A stretch of 64,000 bases of DNA, from positions 62,001 through 126,000 of the forward strand of contig DAOSXA010000002.1 in NCBI GenBank assembly GCA_035380245.1, given 5' to 3'. The translations under genes were made by a program, and so were the position numbers. The notes beneath the pieces were generated by a model. The model ran no database searches. It was not told the DNA's origin and was given only the letters and a program-made list of their open reading frames with translations. Positions 37,283-44,926 of the stretch are shown here, piece by piece (positions within the stretch are counted from its first letter, which is position 1; each line of letters opens with the position of its first letter). The stretch is from Candidatus Zixiibacteriota bacterium (GTDB lineage Bacteria > Zixibacteria > MSB-5A5 > GN15 > FEB-12).

Positions 37283-39346
37283 TTAGAACTCTCCGTCGAA
37301 GAGATACTCGATCTCGATTCGACCGTTTATCGTTACGTAATCATTCTGGGTGATCTTAACCGCCTGCCCGTCGGAATCATGGATCAGCAACTGCTGCCCG
37401 ATATAGAGCGGGTCGTTCTTGAGCACCTGAACGTCGTCGTTAGTCAAAAGAATCTCCTGTACCCCGGTGCCGGCTTCGCCGGTAACGATACCATTGGCAT
37501 CGGTGGGGGCGGCGCCGACTTCGATCGGACCGATGGTCAATTGCGGGTCAGTGTACAGACTCGCAGAGTCCGGTCCAAAAAACACCTGTACGGTCATGCC
37601 GATCGGAAGGTGTGAATCGACCTGATAAACGAAATGCGCGATTTCGACATGCTCGGTGATTTGATCGATATCTTCCTGGTCGATATCCTCCGACTCCACA
37701 TCCGTTTCAACCAGCGATTCATGCAACACCAATTCCATCGGGGTCACGATAGCGACTCTTCCGAAAACCCAGTCGTTATCGAAAACGGTTCCTTCGGTGA
37801 CGCCATCACCGAACGAAGCGCTGCCGCGAGCGGTCAGATGTTCTGGAAGAGGGGAGAGAAACGCTGCTATTTCATCGTTGATAAACGTAGAAACAACGGA
37901 AGCACTGGTCGTACCCGGTTCTACATCTCCACTAATGGTTAAGATACGGCCATCATCTCGAACCAGCTCAATGTTCAAATCTCCCGGCAGGTTGACATCG
38001 TTTTCGATTTCAAGCGTCAGTATCGCTGAAACCAATTCCAACGAGTCGAATCCGGTGGGGACTTCGAGATCGACTGAGATGTCATCGAAAGTTGCGGCGC
38101 TGCTTTCAAACACACCGGTAACGGCACTGAAAGACAAAGCGCTTAACTCCGCGGTGATGGCAATCGAGTCAGTTGAGGTGACAACCACCTGCTGTCCGTT
38201 AGACCCCGGGATGAGCGCCGTCAATTCTACCGGGAGCATTTGCGGTACCGTAATATCGCTGGGAATCAGTTCATATCCATTCAGGTTACGCGTCAGTACC
38301 GCAGTCTGACCGGCAGCGACACTGGTAGTTAGTACGACCGATTGTCCCGATAATTGCAAGTCGGGAATCGTAACTGTCAAATCGGACGAAAGTGACGTAC
38401 CGTTAACAACGGTCACGGTCAATTGTCCGGAGGTAAGACTGGCCGTGGTGAGACGATCGGTGCGGTCTATGGACAACTCCTGAGTATATTCGAATAACTG
38501 AGATGGCACCTCGGTGATGGCGCTTGAGACTTCCATCCCCGGGGTGAAATTCATGCCGGTTTCCATGTATCGTGTCGAGGCTTCACTTACCGTTCCACCT
38601 TCGGTATGACAGCGGCTGTCGACACGAATCTGATTGGAGAAAGTTAACCCGGCCAGGTCGATGATACAAGTGTCGGTATGTCCGGCTATAACGATGTTGG
38701 GAAAAGTATCAGTTGCGATTACCCTGCGAGAATATGAATCGTAGAGCTGAATTATCGCACTATCAAGGTCTACGCCGAGATTATTTTCAAGGGTTACTAT
38801 AGCTTGTCCCGATGCTACCGTCAACCGCGTGAAGTTGTCGAAAACCGGCAGGGCGTTGACAACCGAAAATCCCTTTTCCGGTATAATTGCGATATCACCA
38901 GGCTGGCTGGTGGCAAGTCCGGTAATAGCGGAAAGAGATATCAATATCGGTGCCACGGTGGGCGGAGTGACCACAATGGGAGTCACGCGTTCAGTTTGGA
39001 TGTAACTGACGGCCGGTACGGTAAGAACGGATTCATCGAGCCTAACCGTGTCGAGGTCACGCGCAATAGAATAAGTAATGTTGCCGGAATCATCCATCTC
39101 CAGACCTTCCTGATCGATTTTGTCGATCAACTCGGTCATAGGGTAGGTCCGATTGACCATCGGTACGGTCCACTGCGTTGTCCAGGTCGGTGATTCCGGT
39201 TTCTTTATCGTACATTGCGCCAGAGTCAGCACCCCGATCACAATGATCATTCCCAATAATAATTTACTGCCCCAACGGAACACTATTCCCTCCAGAAAAC
39301 CCTTTTGCTCAAGTTCATCGAGGCGACTTTTTCTTCTCCGGCCCAT
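37283..39346 (-). CDS. Large lipoprotein of unknown function
   Basis: A 687-residue protein with a cytoplasmic leader of about 25 residues, a hydrophobic segment and a lipobox V-L-T-L-A-Q-C at residues 39-45. The mature part is made of repeating Thr/Val-rich beta segments such as S-V-V-L-T-T-S-V and L-T-V-T-V-V-N-G, suggesting several Ig-like sandwiches. No catalytic motif. It is transcribed together with the downstream barrel and is probably held at the outer membrane beside it. No family recognised. Confidence 0.7.
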   Translation of the reverse strand: MGRRRKSRLDELEQKGFLEGIVFRWGSKLLLGMIIVIGVLTLAQCTIKKPESPTWTTQWTVPMVNRTYPMTELIDKIDQEGLEMDDSGNITYSIARDLDTVRLDESVLTVPAVSYIQTERVTPIVVTPPTVAPILISLSAITGLATSQPGDIAIIPEKGFSVVNALPVFDNFTRLTVASGQAIVTLENNLGVDLDSAIIQLYDSYSRRVIATDTFPNIVIAGHTDTCIIDLAGLTFSNQIRVDSRCHTEGGTVSEASTRYMETGMNFTPGMEVSSAITEVPSQLFEYTQELSIDRTDRLTTASLTSGQLTVTVVNGTSLSSDLTVTIPDLQLSGQSVVLTTSVAAGQTAVLTRNLNGYELIPSDITVPQMLPVELTALIPGSNGQQVVVTSTDSIAITAELSALSFSAVTGVFESSAATFDDISVDLEVPTGFDSLELVSAILTLEIENDVNLPGDLNIELVRDDGRILTISGDVEPGTTSASVVSTFINDEIAAFLSPLPEHLTARGSASFGDGVTEGTVFDNDWVFGRVAIVTPMELVLHESLVETDVESEDIDQEDIDQITEHVEIAHFVYQVDSHLPIGMTVQVFFGPDSASLYTDPQLTIGPIEVGAAPTDANGIVTGEAGTGVQEILLTNDDVQVLKNDPLYIGQQLLIHDSDGQAVKITQNDYVTINGRIEIEYLFDGEF

Positions 39347-39573
39347 ATTCGTCCCCTTTATAACGAGGTTCTACATTCGTTTCAGCTTCGCTTACTGCAA
39401 AGGCTGTGCCGGGGTGGGTGGTGCCTGTAATCGGTTGTAAGATTAGAGGTTATAGCGTCCAGACAGGGTGTGCGTCATTTGGGGGAACCTTGTAACTTCG
39501 GTAAAGTGTGGGGCTAATCCCATATTGCGCGGGAGTCGATCATTAGCTATAATTGATTATTCGAGGTGAACGT

Positions 39574-40521
39574 ATGGGGATGCCTAAATACGATCGTCTG
39601 CTTTACATTCTGAATCTTTTGCGAAGTCGAAGAAACCTGAATGCGGAAGTTCTGGCGCAGGAGTGCGGAGTAACCGAGCGCTCGATCTATCGGGACATGG
39701 TGGCACTCAGTGAAGCCAATATCCCGATCTACTACGACAACGGTTATAAGCTGGCCTCGGACAATTTTCTGCCCCCGCTCAATTTCGATTTCGATGAATA
39801 CCTTGTGCTTAAAACCACGCTGGAAGCTTCACCGCTCAAGTCGACCGGCAAGTATCGCGCAGTAATAAAAAGATTGCTGGCCAAGCTAGAGGCCTCGATC
39901 CCCGAACCGGTGCGTCGACGCAGCAAATTCACACCACCGGCAACCCACCTGGCCATTCTGTCCTCAGTCGAGCAACAACGTTGTGAAAAATGTTATGGGC
40001 GAATCGAAACCGCAATCAACGAACACCGCTGCCTTCGCATTAAATACAGTTCTATTCAAACCGGACCGTCCGAGCGGATAGTAGAGCCTTATTTCATTAT
40101 CTTTCGCGGCAAGGCTTTTTATTTTGTCGGGTTCTGTCGGCAACGGGAGGCTTTTCGCACTTTCCGATTGGACCGAGTAGAGTCGGTCGAATTACTTGAG
40201 GAACATTTTGTGCGACAACCCGAGATCGACGCTGAGACTTATTTCGATGGCTCCTGGGAGGTTTATTCCGGAATACCGACTGAAATCAAAATACGAATGA
40301 AAGGAGCCGCCGCTCGGGTAGTTCGATCCGGCAAACATCATCCGGATGAGAAGATTGAAGAAACGGGAGACGGTGGTGTCATTTACTCGGTCGTAACCCG
40401 AGGAATCGATGAGATCCAACGTTGGATTCTTGGCTTCGGAGCTGATGTCGAGGTTCTCGAGCCGCAGCAACTGCGCGACCGCTTACACCGTATCGGTCAG
40501 TTCTACAAAAAAACGTACTAA
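39574..40521 (+). CDS. WYL-domain transcriptional regulator with N-terminal HTH
   Basis: A regulator of about 315 residues. The N-terminal helix-turn-helix is L-A-Q-E-C-G-V-T-E-R-S-I-Y-R-D-M; the WYL domain (about 135-210) carries I-V-E-P-Y-F-I-I-F-R-G-K-A-F-Y-F-V-G, where F-Y-F stands for W-Y-L; and a WCX-type C-terminal extension follows. WYL domains bind nucleotides or nucleic acid and often sit near defence or stress genes. The ATG at 39574 has GAGGTGA upstream; the open frame begins at 39553. The target is not evident from the neighbours. Confidence 0.86.
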   Translation: MGMPKYDRLLYILNLLRSRRNLNAEVLAQECGVTERSIYRDMVALSEANIPIYYDNGYKLASDNFLPPLNFDFDEYLVLKTTLEASPLKSTGKYRAVIKRLLAKLEASIPEPVRRRSKFTPPATHLAILSSVEQQRCEKCYGRIETAINEHRCLRIKYSSIQTGPSERIVEPYFIIFRGKAFYFVGFCRQREAFRTFRLDRVESVELLEEHFVRQPEIDAETYFDGSWEVYSGIPTEIKIRMKGAAARVVRSGKHHPDEKIEETGDGGVIYSVVTRGIDEIQRWILGFGADVEVLEPQQLRDRLHRIGQFYKKTY

Positions 40522-40656
40522 TCCTCGAAACGCGTTCTCCGCTTGACATAATCGCCACTTTTGGTATCATAAGGGAGCAGAGACGGTGTGCCAGATACTC
40601 ACCTGGCCCTAATGAGAATACAGAATTATCCGGGGCGATCCGATAGGTAAACTAAT

Positions 40657-42042
40657 ATGACCTTATTGCGACCAATTGCTGTAGCGCTATTACTGACGCT
40701 GGTAATCTGCGTTGGAACCGGCCGGACTCAGTCGATATCACTTGATCATGTCGATGGTCTCTATGCCGTCGATACCGTTTTTGTCGATTCCATCTTGACC
40801 TTTTATATCCGCATGAGTGCCGGTGAATCCAATTATTTGGGAATCACCAACGGTTTCCGGGTATACTCGAATGATGGTGCTCAATGGAATGCCACTGCCG
40901 CCGACACGACCGGAACACTTGGGGGAGCGCAATTCGATTTAGCCTGGGTGATTTCGTTCTTTAGCTGTGATGGTCAGGAAGCGGACACGATCGGCATCGG
41001 CGGTGCCGTCATGAGTAATCCGGTTGGCATGCCGTCTGGTTTCGATGATATCACTCACACCATTCGTATTGGTCCAATCGACGATTCCTATCACGGAAAG
41101 ACGATCTGTCTCGATTCGTGCTATTATCGCACCGGTGGTTTCTGGAAATGGTCCATTTCATCCGGTAACGATGTCTCACCGGCCTGGGACGGCCCCCATT
41201 GTTTTGATATCATGGATCCGGTTTCAGACGACGACGACGACGGCATAATAAATATCTACGATAATTGCATCCTGACCTATAATCCGGACCAGGAGGATAT
41301 CGACTCCGACGGAATTGGCGATTCCTGCGATAATTGCCTCACAGTTTTTAATCCTTCACAGGATGATATCGACTTCGATGGTGTCGGCGGATTATGCGAT
41401 AATTGTTCGCAGAAAGCCAATCCGGACCAGGAAGATTTCGACGAAGACGGTGTGGGAGATTCATGTGACAATTGTCTGGAGATAGCGAACCCGACACAGG
41501 CTGATCCTGATCGTGACTTCATAGGCAGTCCGTGTGACAATTGTCCTGATGTAGCCAATGCCGATCAGAGTGATGTCGATGGGGACGGTTACGGAGACTT
41601 ATGCGACAACTGTCCTGATACGGCCAACGCCGATCAGTCCGATATCGATTCGGATGGCTCCGGTGATCTATGCGACGAGTGTGTCGACACCGACGGCGAC
41701 GGTTTTGCGAATCCAGGCTATCCGGCTACGACTTGCGGTATTGATAATTGCCCCGGTATTTACAACCCGGGTCAGGAAGATACCGACGGCGACGGGGTCG
41801 GAGATGCCTGCTCCTGCTGTGAATATCGCGGTGATATCAATCATAGCGGCAGCACGGCTGATATCGCCGATCTGATTTACATGGTTTCCTATATGTTCCA
41901 ACAGGGACCGGCGCCGCCGTGTACCGAGGAATCGGATGTCGACGGCCATTACGATGGCCTTACCATTGCCGATCTGGTTTTTATCGTGAGTTACATGTTC
42001 CAGCAGGGTCCGGAACCACCTCCCTGTATCCAGGCCGAATAA
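40657..42042 (+). CDS. Exported protein with thrombospondin type 3 repeats and C-terminal dockerin pair
   Basis: A 461-residue protein: signal peptide (1-24), a beta-sandwich domain to about 185, then about seven thrombospondin type 3 calcium repeats of the form D-x-D-x-D-G-x-G-D-x-C-D-N-C (about 188-390), then a dockerin-like pair (D-I-N-H-S-G-S-T-A-D and D-V-D-G-H-Y-D-G). The repeats would bind many calcium ions and make a stiff stalk. No enzymatic motif. Likely a cell-surface structural or adhesive protein. Ends at a strong terminator. Confidence 0.86.
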   Translation: MTLLRPIAVALLLTLVICVGTGRTQSISLDHVDGLYAVDTVFVDSILTFYIRMSAGESNYLGITNGFRVYSNDGAQWNATAADTTGTLGGAQFDLAWVISFFSCDGQEADTIGIGGAVMSNPVGMPSGFDDITHTIRIGPIDDSYHGKTICLDSCYYRTGGFWKWSISSGNDVSPAWDGPHCFDIMDPVSDDDDDGIINIYDNCILTYNPDQEDIDSDGIGDSCDNCLTVFNPSQDDIDFDGVGGLCDNCSQKANPDQEDFDEDGVGDSCDNCLEIANPTQADPDRDFIGSPCDNCPDVANADQSDVDGDGYGDLCDNCPDTANADQSDIDSDGSGDLCDECVDTDGDGFANPGYPATTCGIDNCPGIYNPGQEDTDGDGVGDACSCCEYRGDINHSGSTADIADLIYMVSYMFQQGPAPPCTEESDVDGHYDGLTIADLVFIVSYMFQQGPEPPPCIQAE

Positions 42043-42063
42043 TCATACAGGAACAGGTTTACG

Positions 42064-42090
42064 AAAAGCGGGATCTCTGATCCCGCTTTT
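42064..42090 (+). terminator. Intrinsic terminator
   Basis: A 12-base perfect stem AAAAGCGGGATC/GATCCCGCTTTT with a three-base loop, 22 bases after the thrombospondin-repeat gene stop. Confidence 0.9.
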
Positions 42091-42165
42091 ATACGATTGA
42101 GCGTAACTGCTTTTGCAGACAGTTTTACCTTGACCGTTGAGTGAGGTTTATTCACTTTTCTGAGC

Positions 42166-43008
42166 GTGAAAGCACTTTCGGTCAGGCAATTATCCATAGC
42201 CGGTCTGATTGCAGCCCTGTATGCGATTCTAAGTATCGTGTTTCAACCGATATCATTCGGGCTGTATCAGGTACGTATTGCGGAAGCGTTGACGGTTTTA
42301 CCGTTTCTGACCGGAGCAGCCATACCGGGTCTTTTCATCGGCTGTGTGCTTGCCAATGTAATCGGCGGGATGGGCTGGCTTGATATTGTCGTGGGGCCTT
42401 TATTGACGCTAGTGGCGGCATTACTGACACGAGCCGCCTATCATCTCTCACGCCGAAGTCGTTCACGCTGGCTTTCAGTGATCCCGTTCTTGCTTTTATG
42501 GGCCGGGGGCATTTGTCTTCTGACCGGTTTATCCTACAATCTGTCGATTGGCATTGGCATCAGTCTCTCGGTACTGGGTATAGCCCTGGTGATGCTCAGT
42601 GAGTCGCATCGAGGTATCCTGGAGAACTTAAATTACATCGTACTGACTGCCGGGGCATTGTGTGTGTTAATTTCGGGGTATTTTCTGTACGCCGGAGATA
42701 ATAACTGGATGGGTATTGTCGGGGAGTTGTCGTTGTTGGCGGCAGCATTGGTAGGTATGTTGTTGGCCCGGATTCACAAAGCCGGGGATAATCTTAACAT
42801 GATTATTGCACCCTTGCCGCCGGTATTACTCAATGCGTTTGGGGTTTCAATTTATCTGGCTCCGATCATGGGAACCTCGTATTGGTTTGCGGTTCAGATG
42901 GTCGGAGTAGGGCAACTGGTGGCTTGTTACCTGATTGGCCTGCCGCTCTTGATGTTACTGCGACGCCGCAGTCTTTTTTTGATTGACAACCAGCCGGATG
43001 CCGGTTAG
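42166..43008 (+). CDS. queT: QueT-type transporter with extra inserted membrane region
   Basis: A 280-residue integral membrane protein. Residues 1-95 (S-I-V-F-Q-P-I-S-F-G, R-I-A-E-A-L-T-V-L-P-F, A-I-P-G-L-F-I-G-C) and 214-268 (A-P-L-P-P-V-L-L-N-A, G-Q-L-V-A-C-Y-L-I-G-L-P-L) match the two halves of QueT, an S-component-like transporter linked to queuosine precursors. QueT is usually about 160-170 residues; here about 115 residues (about 98-213) with roughly four hydrophobic segments are inserted between the halves. GTG start, weak ribosome-binding site. No queuosine biosynthesis gene or clear preQ1 riboswitch lies next to it. Confidence 0.75.
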   Translation: MKALSVRQLSIAGLIAALYAILSIVFQPISFGLYQVRIAEALTVLPFLTGAAIPGLFIGCVLANVIGGMGWLDIVVGPLLTLVAALLTRAAYHLSRRSRSRWLSVIPFLLLWAGGICLLTGLSYNLSIGIGISLSVLGIALVMLSESHRGILENLNYIVLTAGALCVLISGYFLYAGDNNWMGIVGELSLLAAALVGMLLARIHKAGDNLNMIIAPLPPVLLNAFGVSIYLAPIMGTSYWFAVQMVGVGQLVACYLIGLPLLMLLRRRSLFLIDNQPDAG

Positions 43009-43052
43009 ACTTAGCCCAAAATGAGAATAACCCGAGTCTTACAGGAGTCTCG

Positions 43053-43334
43053 ATGGAAGCTTTAGGAATGATTGAAACCAAGGGGCTGGTAGCTCTGATT
43101 GAGGCATCTGATGCCATGGTCAAAGCGGCCAAAGTTACCCTTGTCGCATACGAGAAAGTCGGCGGTGGATTGGTAACAGCTATCGTGCGCGGTGATGTAG
43201 CCGCCTGTAAAGCCGCTACCGATGCCGGTGCTGCCGCAGCTCAGAAAGTCGGTGAACTAATCAGCGTCCACGTCATCCCGCGGCCGCATTCCAACGTTCA
43301 TGAAATCTTCCCGACTAAACTGCCAAACGAATAA
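43053..43334 (+). CDS. Bacterial microcompartment shell protein (BMC-H, single BMC domain)
   Basis: A 93-residue hexamer-forming shell protein. It begins A-L-G-M-I-E-T-K-G-L and contains K-A-A-K-V-T, Y-E-K-V-G-G-G-L-V-T-A-I-V-R-G-D-V-A-A and H-V-I-P-R-P-H, the normal BMC (PduA/EutM/CcmK) pattern. The pore loop is expected just after V-G-G-G. No pentamer or trimer shell gene lies in this window, so the full shell must use components encoded elsewhere. A terminator hairpin follows, before the aldehyde dehydrogenase. Confidence 0.95.
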   Translation: MEALGMIETKGLVALIEASDAMVKAAKVTLVAYEKVGGGLVTAIVRGDVAACKAATDAGAAAAQKVGELISVHVIPRPHSNVHEIFPTKLPNE

Positions 43335-43347
43335 AATAAAACATCTT

Positions 43348-43377
43348 CGGGAGCTTTCTTAAAGCTCCCGTTTTAGT
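43348..43377 (+). terminator. Terminator between shell gene and aldehyde dehydrogenase
   Basis: A perfect 10-base stem, CGGGAGCTTT/AAAGCTCCCG, loop CTT, followed by TTTTAGTCTTT. It ends nine bases before the enzyme's ATG and occupies the place of its Shine-Dalgarno sequence. It could cause partial termination so that shell protein is made in excess. Confidence 0.82.
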
Positions 43378-43385
43378 CTTTGATT

Positions 43386-44900
43386 ATGCCCGATACCTCC
43401 CCGAATCCAAACGTTGAGGATATTGTCAAAGCGGTTCTGAAAGAACTCCAGAACGGTAACTCAACACATACAATACCGGCGCCGGCAATTACCCAGAGTC
43501 AGGCCGAAGGACCGACTTCGCTGTGGACTCCGCCACAGAACAGCGGTTTAAGACCCTCTGGTTCCGATCGACTCTGTTTGTTCGATTCGCTTGACGATGC
43601 CGTCGAAGCAGCCCGCCTGGCGCAGAGGAAATTTCTGGATATCTCGCTGGAGAAGCGGAAGGATATCGTGGCCAACATTCGGCGACATGCCGTCGCCAAC
43701 GCCGAACGTTTAGGCCGGGCCGCGGTTGAGGAAACCGGGTTGGGCAAAATGCCCGACAAGATGAACAAAATCCTCCTCCAGGCTCTGAAAACACCCGGAC
43801 CGGAGGACATCAGTCCCGAGGCTTACACCGGAGACAACGGCCTGACTCTGGTGGAACCGGCTCCCTGGGGCGTGGTAGGCTCGATCACTCCGAGCACCAA
43901 CCCGCCTTCGACCGTGCTGAACAACTCCATCTCCATCATTTCGGCCGGCAACAGTGTCGTGTACAATCCGCATCCGTCCGCCAAGAATGTTTCGGGAGAG
44001 ATGGCTCGGCTGGTGCATGATGCCATCGTTGAAGCCGGCGGACCGGAAAACCTGGTGACCTGTATGGCCTCGCCGACAATCGAGTCGGCGCGGGCGCTCT
44101 GGTCACACAAAAACATCGACCTCGTCATGGTTACCGGCGGCGGCGCCGTGGTAAAGGCGGCCATGACATCGGGCAAACGTGCTATCTGTGCCGGGCCGGG
44201 CAATCCGCCGGTCGTTATCGATGAAACCGCCATTTTGCCCAAGGCCGGTAAGGATATCGTTGTCGGCGCATCGTTCGACAACAACGTTCTGTGCAGCGAT
44301 GAAAAAGAGATCTTCTGTGTCGATAAGGTGGCTCACCGTCTCAAGCGTGAAATGATCGCCAACGGCGCTTATGAGCTGGAGGGACACAATATCGATAAAC
44401 TGACCAAGATTCTGATCGAAAATGATCCCGCCGGGCAAGGATACCGGCATGTGACGATCAATCGTCGTTTCGTGGGCAAGTCACCGGATGAGATTCTTCG
44501 TCAGGTCAACATTACCCCGCCCCCGGGCACTAAGCTGGTTTTCTTCGAGGCTCCCTGGGATCATCCTCTCGTTATGGCCGAGCAGTTGATGCCGGTTATT
44601 CCTTTTGTCCGTTGCAAGACGGTCGAGGAAGCGATGGAGAAGGCCGTGATCGTCGAACATCAATTCAAGCATACCTTCGTGATGCATTCCACGAGCATCG
44701 TCAATCTGTCCAACATGGCGCAGCTCTGTCGCGCCAATATCTTCGTCAAAAACGGTCCCAACATTGCCGGTCTCGGATTCGGGGGAGAGGGCTTCACGAC
44801 CGTATCCATCGCCGGCACAACGGGCGAGGGCCTCACTCGCGCCCGTACCTTCACCCGCCCGCGTAGATGCACGCTGGTGGATTATTTTAGGATAATATAG
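43386..44900 (+). CDS. CoA-acylating aldehyde dehydrogenase (PduP/EutE type), microcompartment-targeted
   Basis: A 504-residue enzyme that oxidises an aldehyde to acyl-CoA inside a microcompartment. Residues 9-22 (N-V-E-D-I-V-K-A-V-L-K-E-L-Q) form an amphipathic helix, the usual encapsulation peptide, joined by a Pro/Ala/Thr linker to the ALDH domain. The catalytic Cys303 lies in F-D-N-N-V-L-C, and V-G-S-I-T-P-S-T-N-P and G-G-E-G-F-T are family landmarks. The ATG at 43386 is chosen over a TTG at 43380. With a BMC-H gene upstream it belongs to an aldehyde-processing compartment; the signature enzyme generating the aldehyde is not in the window. Confidence 0.93.
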   Translation: MPDTSPNPNVEDIVKAVLKELQNGNSTHTIPAPAITQSQAEGPTSLWTPPQNSGLRPSGSDRLCLFDSLDDAVEAARLAQRKFLDISLEKRKDIVANIRRHAVANAERLGRAAVEETGLGKMPDKMNKILLQALKTPGPEDISPEAYTGDNGLTLVEPAPWGVVGSITPSTNPPSTVLNNSISIISAGNSVVYNPHPSAKNVSGEMARLVHDAIVEAGGPENLVTCMASPTIESARALWSHKNIDLVMVTGGGAVVKAAMTSGKRAICAGPGNPPVVIDETAILPKAGKDIVVGASFDNNVLCSDEKEIFCVDKVAHRLKREMIANGAYELEGHNIDKLTKILIENDPAGQGYRHVTINRRFVGKSPDEILRQVNITPPPGTKLVFFEAPWDHPLVMAEQLMPVIPFVRCKTVEEAMEKAVIVEHQFKHTFVMHSTSIVNLSNMAQLCRANIFVKNGPNIAGLGFGGEGFTTVSIAGTTGEGLTRARTFTRPRRCTLVDYFRII

Positions 44901-44926
44901 GGCACGAGATAATGAAAGGGGAGTAG

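Noticed and set aside
42091..42165. preQ1 riboswitch before the QueT-type gene
   Set aside because: The short leader lacks the C-rich loop and A-rich tail of the known preQ1 classes that I could recognise.
43380..43385. TTG at 43380 as start of the aldehyde dehydrogenase
   Set aside because: The ATG six bases later directly begins the encapsulation peptide leader; the TTG abuts the terminator T-run.
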